A stretch of 33,522 nucleotides of DNA from Porogramme epimiltina (taxonomy: Eukaryota; Basidiomycota; Agaricomycetes; Polyporales; Polyporaceae). The position numbers were made by a program, and so were the translations under genes. Within the stretch, counting starts at the first letter, position 1. Each line of letters begins with the position of its first letter. Where the stretch lies: assembly GCA_900155495.1 (NCBI GenBank), contig FTLJ01001445.1, positions 1 to 33,522 on the forward strand, written 5' to 3'. A model generated the notes under the pieces. It did not search any database. It was not told where the DNA came from and saw nothing but the letters and a program-made list of their open reading frames with translations. Below, one piece after another: positions 8,364-22,385 of this stretch.

Positions 8364-9730
8364 TTATGAGTATCCGGCTCGGTTGTTTAGGGTGCGGACG
8401 AGCATTTCATATCTTGAAGCAAAGTAAACACAAATCAGTACCGAGAGTCCCCCGGTTCGGGGAATAAGAACTCACGTCAGCATAGTCACCGCGCTATTCG
8501 GGACGGTCCGGACGAGGTTCACGGACAACCCGCGGTAGAGCGCGCGCCATCCTTCATGCGCGATGATGTGCTTTGTGGTGCGGACGATCCCTCCCCGTGG
8601 TGGCCGCGCGGTCGAGTCACTACCATCGAGCCCGCTCATCGAAAGTGGGCGCTTCTCCGTTTGAAGTCGGGTGCGCACCACTTCGTGTGGGTATGTCACG
8701 ATCGACGCGGTCATCTTCGCCACCGCGGAACACAAGAGGATCTCTTTCGCCTGAAGAGGTTCTGTGCGTCTGCGGGCTAAGCTTGGCCAGAGGTTGTAAG
8801 CAAATTGCATCGGGGGCAGAAAAAAATGACCCATGAAAAATGCAGATAGGGGGCGAGGGAAGGTCAAGTACTCACAGGCTACTCGTTTGAGATGTTCATA
8901 AAGCGGAAATTGTACCGCGACGTGGGTTATACCAAGAAGGCTTGGTAATAGGCCCCGGAAGAAAGCGCTCCAGCCTTCAGTTCGATAAATAGTCGACACT
9001 GCGTCTAGTGTATGCTTGTATCGCACTTCTTCTCGTGGTTGCGTCTACAGGAACATTTGCCTTAGCAGGACGGAAAATAGAAGCGCGGTCAGACGCACCA
9101 TGAAACGGGTTTTGATAACCCACAAAGGATTAGTACAGATAGTGCTCGTCGCCCCCGCCGTCATGGCCGACAAAATATGTAATGTCCATGGGTGCTCGCG
9201 AGCCAGCGGTTGATACCCCTTCACCTGCGCGGCGGGATAGACGTGCCTCGGGCTGTCGACGATCCGGCCGGACGGTTGTTCCCCAAAGTGCCTCTTGATA
9301 CCGTCGTAGACAGCGAAATATATCGCCCACGTCGGAAGATACCCAAGGATGGTAGGTCCGAGGCCACGGTACATGCCGCGAAAGCCGTCATGCTTGAGGA
9401 TGTTTTTGACGGTCGCTGGGGGTGGGACGGTGGCGAGGAGAGCAGACGTACGTTGAGCGGGGGGTTCTACACGGATAGAGCACGCGCGCCGCGAGTGGTA
9501 AAGCCCTCACCGACCACACCCAGGTAGCTGTGATGACCGTGGACGGCACGTTGGGCCTGGAGCTTGGTCTTGATGACGTCCAGAGGGCAAGTCGCGACGC
9601 TGGCGACGAGGCCGCCTCCCGCGCCAGCTGTGGTGCACGGCGCGAGTTTTGCGGTAAGACGATACGGTCGGGGCGCCCGGGTTGGCAGAATGGGCTCACC
9701 GATCATGCTGTTTGCGCTCTGCGAAGGCAT
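8364..9730 (-). CDS. Mitochondrial carrier (SLC25), NAD+/FAD/folate subfamily
   Basis: Five exons: 9730-9511, 9415-9099, 9044-8876, 8776-8476 and 8412-8364, giving 351 residues. All three carrier repeats show their signature: CPLDVIKTKLQAQ, TNPLWVIKTRFM and TYPHEVVRTRLQTE. The Trp in NPLWVIKTR, plus LGYLPTWAIYFAVYDGIKRH, GLLPSLLGITHVAVQFPLYE and GLSVNLVRTVPNSAVTMLTY, place it with yeast Ndt1/Yia6, Flx1 and animal SLC25A32. Within this group I favour the NAD+ carrier. It would be a six-helix antiporter of the mitochondrial inner membrane. I start at the first ATG in frame (9730); the sequence upstream in frame has no ATG nearby. Intron 3 (8777-8875, 99 nt) contains no stop and keeps the frame, so its removal rests on splice sites and family alignment. 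The promoter region is shared with the divergent DUF427 gene. Confidence 0.93.
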
Positions 9731-10242
9731 CCCTCGAGATAGGGGCCGCAAGGAGCGCGGCTGGCGAGTTCAGAGAGGCCCTGGCAGTGTGATGGAGGCG
9801 GCGAGGTAGTGGAAGAGGGAGAGTTGTAAGCAGGGCGTTGAAGATATCCGACAAGAAGAAATCGGAGTAGTTGGGGTAAGTATGCGCCTAAGGAAATTAG
9901 CACGAGACCGTCCTCTCGCCGGTTCCTTCCGTAAGCACCGAGCCGCGGCTCACCCGTGCAACCGCCTCGGACGATGACCTCACCGCCTCGCCGTCCCAGC
10001 CACTCATGACGCTCGCACGGGGACCGTGCTCTCCGAGCACTTCGTTGATCTTCTATGGTCGGATTACTCAGATGTATCCCCACACAAGTCCGCATTACAG
10101 GAGCCCCGTTAGGTTTAGCTACTCAGAGCATGACCTCTCTTCACACCAGACTTTATAAGCCGCGAGCACCTGCCACATACCCCGCAACCTTCTGAACCTC
10201 TCCCTCTTCACCACCACTGCCCTCAGACTTCGATCCCCAGCC
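9731..10242. promoter_or_regulatory. Divergent promoter region, carrier / DUF427
   Basis: The 512 bases between the two start codons serve genes leaving in opposite directions. The DUF427 side has a TATA element (listed separately). Open frames crossing this stretch have no family signature. Confidence 0.55.
10152..10159 (+). promoter_or_regulatory. TATA box of the DUF427 gene
   Basis: TTTATAAG lies about 85 bases upstream of the start codon. The leader after it is pyrimidine-rich, as is usual for fungal core promoters. Confidence 0.6.
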
Positions 10243-10758
10243 ATGAAAGCTGTACTGAACGGCACTGTACTCGCCGAGTCGGACAACACTGTTGTTGTGG
10301 AAGGCAACCACTACTTCCCGCCGGACTCCGTGAACAAGCAAGCGTTGTCATCATCAGTCACGCAGTGAGTAGCTCTCGTATGTGCTCTTCCTCAAACGCT
10401 AGACCTCTGCTGTCTTCTAGCACCACCTGCCCGTGGAAGGGGTGAGTTTCGCACTCTGGATTCTGCACGCGTGGGCGGTACATTGAACATCATGTAGAGT
10501 TGCCTCCTACTACAACGCTACTATTGCTGGCAAAACCGAAGTCAACGACGTTGCTTGGTGCGCAGGCCTTTCACATAACGTCGTGCGTCGATTAACTCAC
10601 AACCATGAACGGGTGACAGGTTCTATCCCGAGCCCAAGGAGAAGGCTGCTCAGATCAAGGACCATGTCGCCTTCTACAAGGTACCGTCTTCAAGCATCCC
10701 GCGATGACCATCACAGCTGAACTAGAGTCTTTATCAGAACAAGGTCGTCTTCGAGTAG
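10243..10758 (+). CDS. DUF427 domain protein
   Basis: Five small exons: 10243-10364, 10421-10441, 10498-10557, 10620-10680 and 10738-10758, giving 94 residues. Introns are 56-62 nt with GTGAGT, GTGAGT, GTGCGC and GTACCG donors. Two exons are only 21 nt. The product shows the whole DUF427 pattern: VVVEGNHYFPPDSV, HTTCPWKGVASYYN, a NDVAWFYPEP block and DHVAFYKNKVVFE. The CPWKG motif with the following SYY is the family hallmark, and the length equals a single complete domain. These are small cytosolic proteins without an established function. No signal peptide or membrane segment is seen. It is convergent with the Erg26-like gene, 272 bases apart. Confidence 0.88.
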
Positions 10759-11030
10759 ATGTCAGGATTCACCTCCGAGGCAGTGTATGTACGATAGCAC
10801 AGTCGCATTATCCCCTGGAACTGCGCCTTCAGCTTGACGGAATCAAAGTATTACAATCAACAAGCAGCGGAATCATTGATCGTTCATCGACACCCCCTGA
10901 CGGAGTATCGTGTGCATTATCGTGCGTGACATGAGAGAAGGCGTAGCGTCGACGCGTGTGCATATGGGTATAACCAAAAAACCTAACCCGCATAATGTAT
11001 CATGTAAACATCGCCCAGCCTTGCCTCCTT

Positions 11031-12572
11031 TTACGCCTTGACGGCCGTCTGCTTCTGCCGCTCGGCAACCCACCACTGAACAGGAATCGTCAGTACAAGA
11101 ACGTGGGTGACATATCCAAGTGCAACGCACCTCGAACGTCTTCTTGATGCCTTCCTCGAGCCCAACCTGAGGCTCGTACCCGAGCACCCTCCTCGTCCTC
11201 TCGATGTTGAAGCAACGCCACGCGCAGCTGAACGTCACCCGGTAGCGCGTAAAGCCCGGCTCCTTGCCCATCAGCCACGCCCACCACTCCGCCGCGCTCG
11301 CGAGCACGAGGCCAAGGCCCTGCGGGAGCACGAGCCGCCGCTTCGTGTTCGGCTTCTCAAAGTGCTCGTCGAAGAACCGGTACACGACGCGCGGGAGGTC
11401 CCAGAAGCCGGTCGGCTCCCCGTTCGTGACGAAGAAGACCTGGCCGGCGACCTGCAGCTGCGTGCCGCCCTCGCGCTCAAGCGCGGCCTCGCAGTACTGG
11501 TCGAACTTGCCGCGCACCGCCGGCCGCGGCACGAGCGGCTCGTACGCGGGGTCCGCCCAGTTCGCGCTGATCTTCTCCGCGTTCGGCGGCGGGGTCACGC
11601 ACGGCCCGAGCGGGCGCGCCAGCGACGTCGGGATGCGCGAGCGGGGGAGCGTGCAGCTGATCGGGGGCAGCGCGACCATGAGGTTTTCCTTGGCCGCGGC
11701 GAGCTCTTCAGGCGTTTGGGGTGCGAGGCGGTCCGCCGCGAGGAGGTGCGCGTAGGCGCAGTTGCCGACGTACGTCCAATCGAAGAGGTTCGTGTTGTCG
11801 CCGACCTGGATGTGGCTCTGTCCGCGCTGCCACGCCTGGAAGAGTCCCGCCAGGAATTGGCGGTCACCGGGCCTGGAAGAGGGTCAGCCAAAACGCCAAG
11901 AGGAGAAGCAAGACCGACTGCATGACGGCATGTTTCGCCGTCTCCGAATGAGAGAACGCACCCGAAAATCCCGGCCGGCCGGAGCGCGACGGTGTAGAGG
12001 CCCCCCTTTCCGTTGGCCGCGAGAACAATCTCCTCCGCCTTTGCTTTTGACTCGTTGTACGGGTCCATGGCCTTCTCTGGTTGAGGTATCCGCTCGTCCA
12101 CGTCAATGAGGTCTTGGCCGTTGAACACGACGCCAGCAGAGCTCGTGTAGACAAGTTTTGGGACACCATTTGCCACCGCAGCGTTGATGACGGCTTGGGT
12201 GCCATCGACGTTCACTTTCCAGTACAATGCGGGGTCATCCATGCCGTGCAGTGGGGACGCGGTGTGGATGATACATGTCGCACCGCTCTGTGTGAGGTGT
12301 GCGTTCAGTGACGATAGTCCCGCGGGGAGAGCCCGGTGGAAAGCCGTAGGCTGATTTCGGAGTAAAGATGTCCAACATACCTTTCGGAGTGCGTCCGAAA
12401 CCTGCTCCTCCTCGCTAATGTCTCCAGAGTAGAATGGAACGTCGTGGTGCCGCTGAACGATGTCAAACACTGACACGGCGTCGCCTCGCGCAAGGAGGGC
12501 TTCTACAACATGCCGTCCGAGGAAACCGCTGCCACCGATGACGAGATAGACGTCTTTTGAGCGCGTAGACAT
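11031..12572 (-). CDS. ERG26: Sterol-4-alpha-carboxylate 3-dehydrogenase, decarboxylating (Erg26-like)
   Basis: Four exons: 12572-12381, 12287-11962, 11872-11131 and 11075-11031, giving 434 residues. The family is 3-beta-hydroxysteroid dehydrogenase. The N-terminal Rossmann motif is VIGGSGFLGRHVVEALLARG, followed by IIHTASPLHG, and the catalytic Tyr and Lys lie in DPYNESKAKAEEI (Y141, K145). ALRPAGIFGPGDRQFLAGLF and NLFDWTYVGNCAYAHLLAAD are typical of Erg26. In ergosterol synthesis the enzyme oxidises the 3-hydroxyl of C-4 carboxysterols with NAD+ and releases CO2 at the ER. Met 12572 is chosen as the start because the family begins just before the Rossmann strand. An in-frame Met at 12692 would add 40 low-complexity residues. 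Intron 1 (93 nt) is in frame and stop-free. Another sterol or plant-type reductase of the same superfamily is possible. Confidence 0.83.
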
Positions 12573-12898
12573 GATAGATGAGGCCAGAAGAGGATATGTG
12601 AGGGTGAGGGTATGAGGAGGGGCGGCAGAGGGAGTGCGTGTGGCAGCCGGGGAAACTCCAGAGGTGGTGCCACTGTTCACGCTAGCGCTCATGAACGCGG
12701 GACGCTTCCGATCCCGATGTGGACATCTTCGCCCCATACTTGGTCTTTACCCCACACCACCTCTGAAGATCTAAACGCTGCGTCCACCTTCCGTTCAAGA
12801 AATCATGATTCCCAACAAGAAGTACAACAGAGTGGCAGAGTTGCGCACGCTTAGATCGCATGTGCAGAAGATCTCGTACAAACAAAAATCTAACTTTT

Positions 12899-14565
12899 CT
12901 AACATTGCACCCGAGAATGGCTGTACCGTGTCACGTAGAACCCAACCCCGCTACTGTCCCTCTTCTTCAGCCCGTCTTCCTTCGGAGGCCGGCTGAGAGG
13001 CGGATACACATCCTCCCTCGCACCCGGGCCAAAGTCGAGGACGAACGGACGGGATTGCGTAGCCCCGAACAGCCGGGAGCTCTCCATCACTGCCGAGTAC
13101 ACGGGCGACGAGTCGTTCCCCGGCGCGTGTACGCTCCACCCGCGGCTCGCCGCGCGCACGTCCCAGAATGCGACCACGCTGTGGCGCGCCGTTCCAGCCG
13201 CGATGTGGCACCCGCCGCCTCCACCAGCGGCGACGCCGTAGACCGGCTCGCACAGCCAGGGGTCGCACATGCTCATGACGGGGTAGAGCGCGCCGCCCGG
13301 GGGGTGCGCGTCCGCGGAGACGCCGGGGATGCGATGAGCGCGACGTGAGGAGCGCAGGTCGTGGACGTTCACTACACCATCGTACCACCCCGAGATGACA
13401 ATGCGATCTGACGAGCCCCACGGCGCAGACGGAGGCGCGCTGCAGATGCCGTATACGGCAGACGCGCGGGGATGGTCGTCGTGTGTCGAGTTGGTAAGGA
13501 TATGGGATGGGACCTGGCAGATGTGCGACTCGTGCAGGGAGTGGACCATGAGTGGCGTCAGGGAGGATGCCCCAAGGACTGCGTGTCGGTCCGAGAGGTG
13601 AGCCGCCCAGCTCCGCATGTTGAGGTCGAGGAATTCGGGGGAGGGGTCGGATGTTGAATGGGTGAAGAACGCGGCCCTCCCGTTGGAGGAGAGGGAAAGG
13701 AGGTGATTGCCACGGGAGGATATGCTTTCGACTATGTCGCTACCGTGGTACGGCCGCTGTTCTCTGTGGTTGGCCTCGAGATAGATGGGGCCTTGCGCTC
13801 CAAGCTTGCATGCGGGCAGAACAACACGCTCGAGCGAGCCATCCGCGTATCCCACGTATACAGTGCGATCAAACCCTCCATCGGGCACGCACTGGATACT
13901 TGTGATATCACGAGAGGCTTGCAGGACCCTGTTGGTCATATACGCGCACTCAAACTGGACGCTAGGCATGCTTCCGGGGGTTTCTGAAGGGCCGAAGGTA
14001 TAGGTATATATGGTATTCGCGGCGGCGACGAACAGCCGGGATTTATTGATGGCCATGTGAGGTTGAAGCTTGCCTTGCCATTTGGATGCTAAGGGGCGTG
14101 CTACGAAGGACGGCTGCGCCCAGTTCTGATCCGTCTCCATGTGGTAGCTGCGAAGTGAATCGCGGTCAGCTGCCACTCCTCGGGACATGATGAACGGGAC
14201 GACTCACCGAACCGTAGCATGGGCGCCCCAAAGCTGAACGGACTTCCGCAGACTCCATGTGTGGCGAGGGTTCGTCTTCAGGTATGTCTTCCACCCGTAT
14301 TCATCGACCTAAAGGTAGCAGGGTCGATCAGGTAGTCAAAATGGATGGGCGATACGGGATGGGCGAGGCCGGTGGCGCAAGGTTCAGCTACGTAAAGCCG
14401 TTCCGGCGAGCCATAGGGGGATAGGACACGCGGAATGGAGATGAATCTGGTACGTACGAGGGCATAGAAGTATTTGGATGTCCTCGAGAGGCAGCCAAGC
14501 TCCCCGATGGATAGATACTGCAAGACGCCAATCCAGATGTCGCTCGGAAGCGCATGAGACAGCAT
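12899..14565 (-). CDS. F-box protein with WD-repeat-like C-terminal domain
   Basis: Three exons: 14565-14458, 14308-14208 and 14147-12899, giving 485 residues. The N-terminus is an F-box: LPSDIWIGVLQYLSIGELGC, LSRTSKYFYAL, then VDEYGWKTYLKTN after intron 1. The F-box is intact only if the 149-nt intron (14309-14457) is removed. The rest looks like a diverged beta-propeller. Repeated strand patterns include VYVGYADGSLERV, RIVISGWYDGVVNVHDLRSS and HSVVAFWDVRAASRGW, the last two resembling GH...WD units. F-box/WD proteins dock substrates to SCF (Skp1-cullin-Rbx1) ubiquitin ligases through the propeller, and that role is likely here. The target is unknown. The gene lies head-to-head with Miro. 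Confidence 0.78.
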
Positions 14566-15104
14566 GGTGGGTGGCGGGATTGCCTGCTGCGCCTTCGCCG
14601 TTATATGCGCGAGCTGGCAGGGCCCGGACGCTGGGTCAGAGGGGGGTGCGGGGCACCACAGGCCTCCGCGGGAGTCGAGCCGGGGTATAAATTGGTCGGG
14701 GGGGCTCCAAGGATCGTCGCCGGGGTGTCTGTGGCACGAATCTCCGCTGCCAGAGGTCACTGCCAGGTGTCTTACGCGGATTACGATAGTGCTGGCGCTG
14801 GAAGGGTAAATGTATCCCGTCGAGTGTCGGGCCAATCAAAGGGAGATGGAAGCCAGCGACGGTGCCGAGTGCAAGCGGACTGGAACGTCGGAGCTCAGCC
14901 TGCGCGCGTAAGAAAGAGTCTCGAGTCTCGGGCGGAGGCGCCGCGCGTTGGCGGCAGCCCCAAGCGGCGCGTGCGCCTTCCGCCGCCGGGTCCCGGCACT
15001 GGTTACAGCTGCAGCGGCAGTCCAGTCCCATTCCGTCTCCTCCACTTCCCCCACACACTCTACTACTCGCCCGTAATACCTTCCCTGCCACCGCAGCCTC
15101 GGCC
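14566..15104. promoter_or_regulatory. Divergent promoter region, F-box/WD / Miro
   Basis: There are 539 bases between the two start codons. No clear TATA box is seen on the Miro side, which is normal for a housekeeping gene. Frames crossing it are open because of GC content and show no family. Confidence 0.5.
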
Positions 15105-18103
<2,999 letters not shown>

Positions 18104-18627
18104 CCGATGTTCACTCTTCGGACTGGTGTTTATTTGTTTCTCTGCTGTCATTCGTGTTTTCGATGATCTGGAATGGCACTGCGATCGGCGCTTTTGTTTT
18201 ACATTCGTCCCCGAGAAGGGGTAGCTTTGCACTGAGACATACGTATGGCCGCTGAGCAGTGCGACGAGGGCGATCGACGGGTGCACGCCGCGAACATGAA
18301 GCAGGTGAAATTGAACAGGGGGTGGAGGCCGCGCGGGTGGAGCTCAATAGGGCAGGGTCGGCTAGATCCGATAATCGACGATGCAGCGCACGGTGGGGGC
18401 GTGGTGTCAGGGAATTGGCGCCCAACGCGGTCACAGCGCCCCAGTGTGGCCTACAATAGTCTCCTCTGCCCGCAGCGTCCTTCTTGCCCTTCCCCGTCAT
18501 CTCCCTTGCTCCTACATTCGCGCATATCCACTGTACCTACGCTGCTAACGAGCGCATTACGTGCAACTACACTCTACATACCCTTGACCACGCTTTGAAC
18601 GCCCATTGAACGACGCAACCAGTTACC
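18104..18627. other. Intergenic between Miro and vWA gene
   Basis: This holds the 3'UTR of Miro and the promoter of the next plus-strand gene. The last 120 bases are pyrimidine-rich, like fungal leaders. No gene is recognised. Confidence 0.5.
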
Positions 18628-20399
18628 ATGGACGAAGACATGGACATGCACGGCGGGCTTCAGTCCGCATTCGAGTACGAGCCCCAACAAGTGCCTCCCC
18701 AAGTCCTTGACGAGAACAGGAAGATGCTGTACGTATCATTGTCATCTCGGGTCTATCTCCCCCGCACTGCATGCCCAAAATCGAGCCCCTCTCCCCGTCT
18801 CGGCGTTTGTTCGTCCTGCAATGACTAACGTTTGATTTGTTGCAGTGATCTCGTCTTCGTGCAAGATTGCACGGGAAGCCAAGGCAGCTACATTGCCTCG
18901 GCGACGAAGAACATTGAGGAGATCTGCAACCACATCTATGAGTCCGGCAAGCTGCAGTCCCGAGAGGATCTCCGGATCGGCCTCGTCGCGTACCGCGACC
19001 ATCCGCCTCAGGATCACACATACGTCACGAGGAACTTTGGTTTCTCTTCCGATATTTCTCAGGTCCACAAGGATCTCTCTGGCCTCTACGCTTCCGGCGG
19101 TGGCGATGGTCCCGAAGCGGTCACCGCCGCACTTGCCGAGGCACTTGCCATGGAGTGGCGACCGAACGCGAGCAAGATGGTCGTGCTCATTGCGGACGCG
19201 CCGCCTCACGGCATTGGCGAGTACGGAGATGGTAAACCAACAGTTCATTGCTCGGACAATCGGTTAGCGGTGCTTGACTGGGCGCGTTAGGTTTTGACGA
19301 CGGATCCCCCGATGGGAATGATCCCCTGCAAATCGCCCGTGTGATGGCTAGCAAAGGAATCACTTTGGTGCGTCATCCTGGGCATCGATAGCATCCTCCT
19401 TTGCTGAGAAATCGTAGTTCTTTGTTGCCTGTGAGCCCGCACTCAGCGGTTACTCAGTGAGTCTTACCCACGAATACAGTCTTTTCAATACGGCGTGACC
19501 TGATGCGGTCCGCTAGTATGCCACGGACTTCTACCAAGCAATCGTGAACATCACGTCCGGACTCATGCTCCCGCTGACAACGGCGGACCTTCTGACGCAC
19601 GCCATCGTCGGAAGCGTGCTTGAGAACCTCGACATGGAACGCCTCGTGCGCGAAGTCGGCCAAGCGGTATCTCAACGGATACTTGGCAACAACGAGAGCG
19701 TGGACGACGTCGCCCGCGAACTACATGAACGACTGCTCCTCCGGAACGAGAGCACGAAGAAGGTCGTCATAGAGAGCATCTACCGCGACTGTGAAGAGGC
19801 GAAGCATAATGTCAGCGTGTACATGCAGTCGCCCAGTCTTGCTGAGGCGCGACCCCACCTGAAGAGGGTGCGTGTGGCGTTTACGTCTTTGTCCGCCCCC
19901 GGCTGACAACGTGCCGTTAGGTGTCCGGAACACGTTTCACGGACAAGTACCTGCATGCGCGGATGTCCTCATCGCGGAGCTCCTACTATGGGTCTCCGTA
20001 CGTCCCCGTGCGCTCCGCCGAACGGACGTCACCCACCAAGGCCGCCTCTCCGCCGTCATCACCCCCGCGGAAAGTTGTCACGGACTTCAAGGCGTTCGGC
20101 GCGTCACCGACCGCAAGCGTGTTCGGCACTGCCGTTCAGTCTACGCCGTTCTCACTCGCAGGAGGCAAGGCCGCGTTCGGTGGTCTACGGAACAACGGGC
20201 GTTCGACAACGTTCGATGACGACGACGATGACGATGATGATGGACGACAGAGGGTTGAGTTGAGGGAAGACTCGATTAGTCTCGACCAGGTGCGTGTGCC
20301 AAGTTTTGAATTTGTCAATCTACCGCTGACATCCGGATCACAACCACACAGGCGAGGCGCATTGCAATGCAGAGCGCCTGGCGGAGCACTCGGATGTGA
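18628..20399 (+). CDS. von Willebrand factor A-domain protein
   Basis: Seven exons: 18628-18728, 18846-19231, 19291-19367, 19418-19456, 19517-19867, 19921-20289 and 20352-20399, giving 456 residues. A 34-residue acidic leader precedes a vWA domain: DLVFVQDCTGSQGSY carries a MIDAS-like DxTxS, followed by REDLRIGLVAYRDHPPQD, GGGDGPEAVTAALAEAL, ASKMVVLIADAPPHGIGEYG and an FFVACEPALSGYS strand. This resembles the vWA part of the Dictyostelium alpha-kinase VwkA, but no kinase domain follows. The middle is helical (DLLTHAIVGSVLENLDMERL). The C-terminal third is Ser/Pro-rich and probably disordered, with an acidic run of about nine Asp near the last intron. The MIDAS binds a divalent metal and suggests a protein partner. 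Function is unknown; a cytosolic location is likely since no signal peptide is seen. The last small exon (ARRIAMQSAWRSTRM) is less certain. Confidence 0.84.
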
Positions 20400-20981
20400 G
20401 CAGAAGCTATGCACCGCGTGCTGCGACGGTTCCGGTTGCAGGCTTCCGATGTCTCGTCCGCACACCCCACTTGTATGTTACCCACTCGTACGATCCTGTA
20501 TTCTTATCTCATACCACGCCTAAGCCTGCTTACTTTGGCTCTGGAACAGTTGTTCGAGCCTTCTACGTTGGATAATCCTCGCCCTTTCCTTCCCAACGTT
20601 TGCTCGCGGCCGTGCTAGCATCCTTTTTCGCACCACCCTCCATTTGCCTCACGGTTACCCTGCATCGCCACGCCACGCTCGCTCGTACATCGTCCCTGTA
20701 GCTTGCATTACCTCATCCTGCATCCTTCAACTTCATTTCCATCGAAAGTACCGTCTCTCATCACTGTAGTACCAGTACGCGCCACAGAGCACGACCTCGC
20801 AGTATTCGTAAATACCACCCTACACCACTCGCTGTACAAGTAGACTTTCTCTAGGAGTAATGTATGGGACTGCGTACATATATGCGTCTAGAATTGCCTC
20901 GTCTCGTCGCACGTACGACCACGAGCATAGTACAGGCGGCGGAGGATAGCCGTAATATAATGGGCTAGCTTCTATACGATA
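20400..20981. other. Convergent 3' region, no gene seen
   Basis: The 582 bases between two converging stop codons are pyrimidine-rich on the plus strand through about 20760, then AT-richer. They would hold both 3'UTRs. I see no conserved frame. Confidence 0.5.
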
Positions 20982-22154
20982 CTAAGACTTTCGGACCTTC
21001 TTCAGTCTCGCATTCTCCGAGGAGACTTCTCCACGCGAATCTTTAGTAGTCCGTTTAGTCTTTTTGTCCTTCAGCTGCGCACAATGTTCTGGCACGGGTA
21101 CACTCTCTTGCTCCTCGTCCGCACCTCCCCCCTGGACGGCTTTCGCCTTCCGTTCCGCGCGTTGCTGCCGCCTCTCCTTCTTCCTCGCTCGCTTCTCTTC
21201 CTTCAGTCGCTTCCTTTCCGCTTTCTCTGCCTTGCGCGCAGCCTTATCGGCCGCAGGTGCCGGCTCATGCTCGTCTTCATCGGACTCCGCCGCCTCGGGG
21301 CTGTCAGGGTCGTCCGTGGCTCGCCCCTTGCCCTTGAAATTCGACCGTTTTTTCTCCTTCTTCTCCTTTTCCTTCGCCTCCCGCCTCCGACGCTTCCGCT
21401 CGGCCCTGTCATCTCCACCTTCCTCTGCTTTCCGCTTCTTCCCTTTCCGCTTCCTCTCCTTCTCCTCAGCCTTCTCCGTGCTTGACAACGCTGCAGAAGA
21501 GGAGGAAGGTCCCGCCTCGGGGCTCGCACCCGCGCCCTCTTTATCGTCGTCTTCGTTCGTCAAAATGGGTCCACGGTAGAACATCGCATACAGCATTCGG
21601 CGCGCGGCCTGCTGCTTCGCGGCTGCCATGACGCTCAGCCGTGGGGTCGTGCTTCCACTAGAGCCAGATTGTGCGTCGGAAGGGGTGGCCGTACCCGAGC
21701 CAGAGTCGGCAGGAGTGCCAGAGGTGGGTCGACGGTTGGAGATGATCCCTGTGGTGGTGCGTTTGAGGGCGCTCGTGCCACCGACCGGGGTGGTGCCACG
21801 GCTGCTAGTCCGTTCACTGTCCTATAGAGTAGTGATAAGAGCCTAGGAAAGATGAGCGGGAAGTAGAGGGCGTACGGATTCGTCGTCCGAGTCATGCACT
21901 TTGATCTTAATACTGACCGATGCGGCCTGAAATACGCTACGGTTGATTCACTAATGTCAGACACAATGAGCAAGTAGGGTATTGAGTACTCACTGGTCCC
22001 AGAAGGGGAAAGCTTCATCACGGTCCTTGCCTACCCCCGCCAATGTTTTCTTCTGGGTGACTGTTATGGGTTTTGTGATCGCACCGTTGCGGAGGCCATT
22101 GCCTTTTCCCGACCAACCCTGAGACACGAGGTGTGCATGCCCGTCGAGGGGCAT
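20982..22154 (-). CDS. G-patch protein, Tma23/GPATCH4-like, nucleolar
   Basis: Three exons: 22154-21994, 21936-21876 and 21821-20982, giving 353 residues. Exon 1 carries a G-patch-type start: HLVSQGWSGKGNGLRNGAIT, then TQKKTLAGVGKDRDEAFPFW. Exon 2 completes DHVFQAASVSIKIKVHDSDD. This order (short G-patch, then a WW/FW block about 25 residues later) fits yeast Tma23 and animal GPATCH4. The remaining 280 residues are a Ser/Thr linker, a conserved-looking AAKQQAARRMLYAMFYRGPI block, and a long Lys/Arg/Glu-rich tail with many KKEK- and KRKR-like stretches. Such tails give nucleolar localisation and RNA contact. G-patch proteins often activate DEAH helicases in ribosome biogenesis; that role is inferred. 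The gene is divergent from borealin, 231 bases between starts. Confidence 0.78.
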
Positions 22155-22385
22155 TGTGGAGTACGTGGGTCGATGAGTCCCGTTCTAGAGCAAGGACTTG
22201 GGGAAACGAGGTGTCGCTGTGGCTGATCGTCGAGACTCGAGTTTGCGGCGCTCGGGGAAAGAAAAGTAGTACAGGCACACGTGACCATGACGCGTCTAAA
22301 CGGCGCGGTGCGTCAGTTCAGTCACGTCTTCCGTTCAACAACCACCTCCGCCACCCGCTGTCCGTCTTTCCCCTTCTCCCTCCCG
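22155..22385. promoter_or_regulatory. Short divergent promoter, G-patch protein / borealin
   Basis: Only 231 bases separate the start codons of the two genes, so they must share promoter DNA. An upstream in-frame ATG on the borealin side (around 22281-22287) would add about 33 residues unlike the family, so I treat it as leader. Confidence 0.6.

Noticed and set aside
10873..11031. C-terminal extension of the Erg26-like frame past 11130
   Set aside because: Frame continues through a good GTGCGT donor. Splicing to WWVAERQKQTAVKA gives a better family-like end.
21064..21579. Ser/Phe-rich plus-strand frame opposite the G-patch gene
   Set aside because: It is the antisense shadow of the Lys/Glu/Arg-rich tail; the G-patch frame has homology and splice support.
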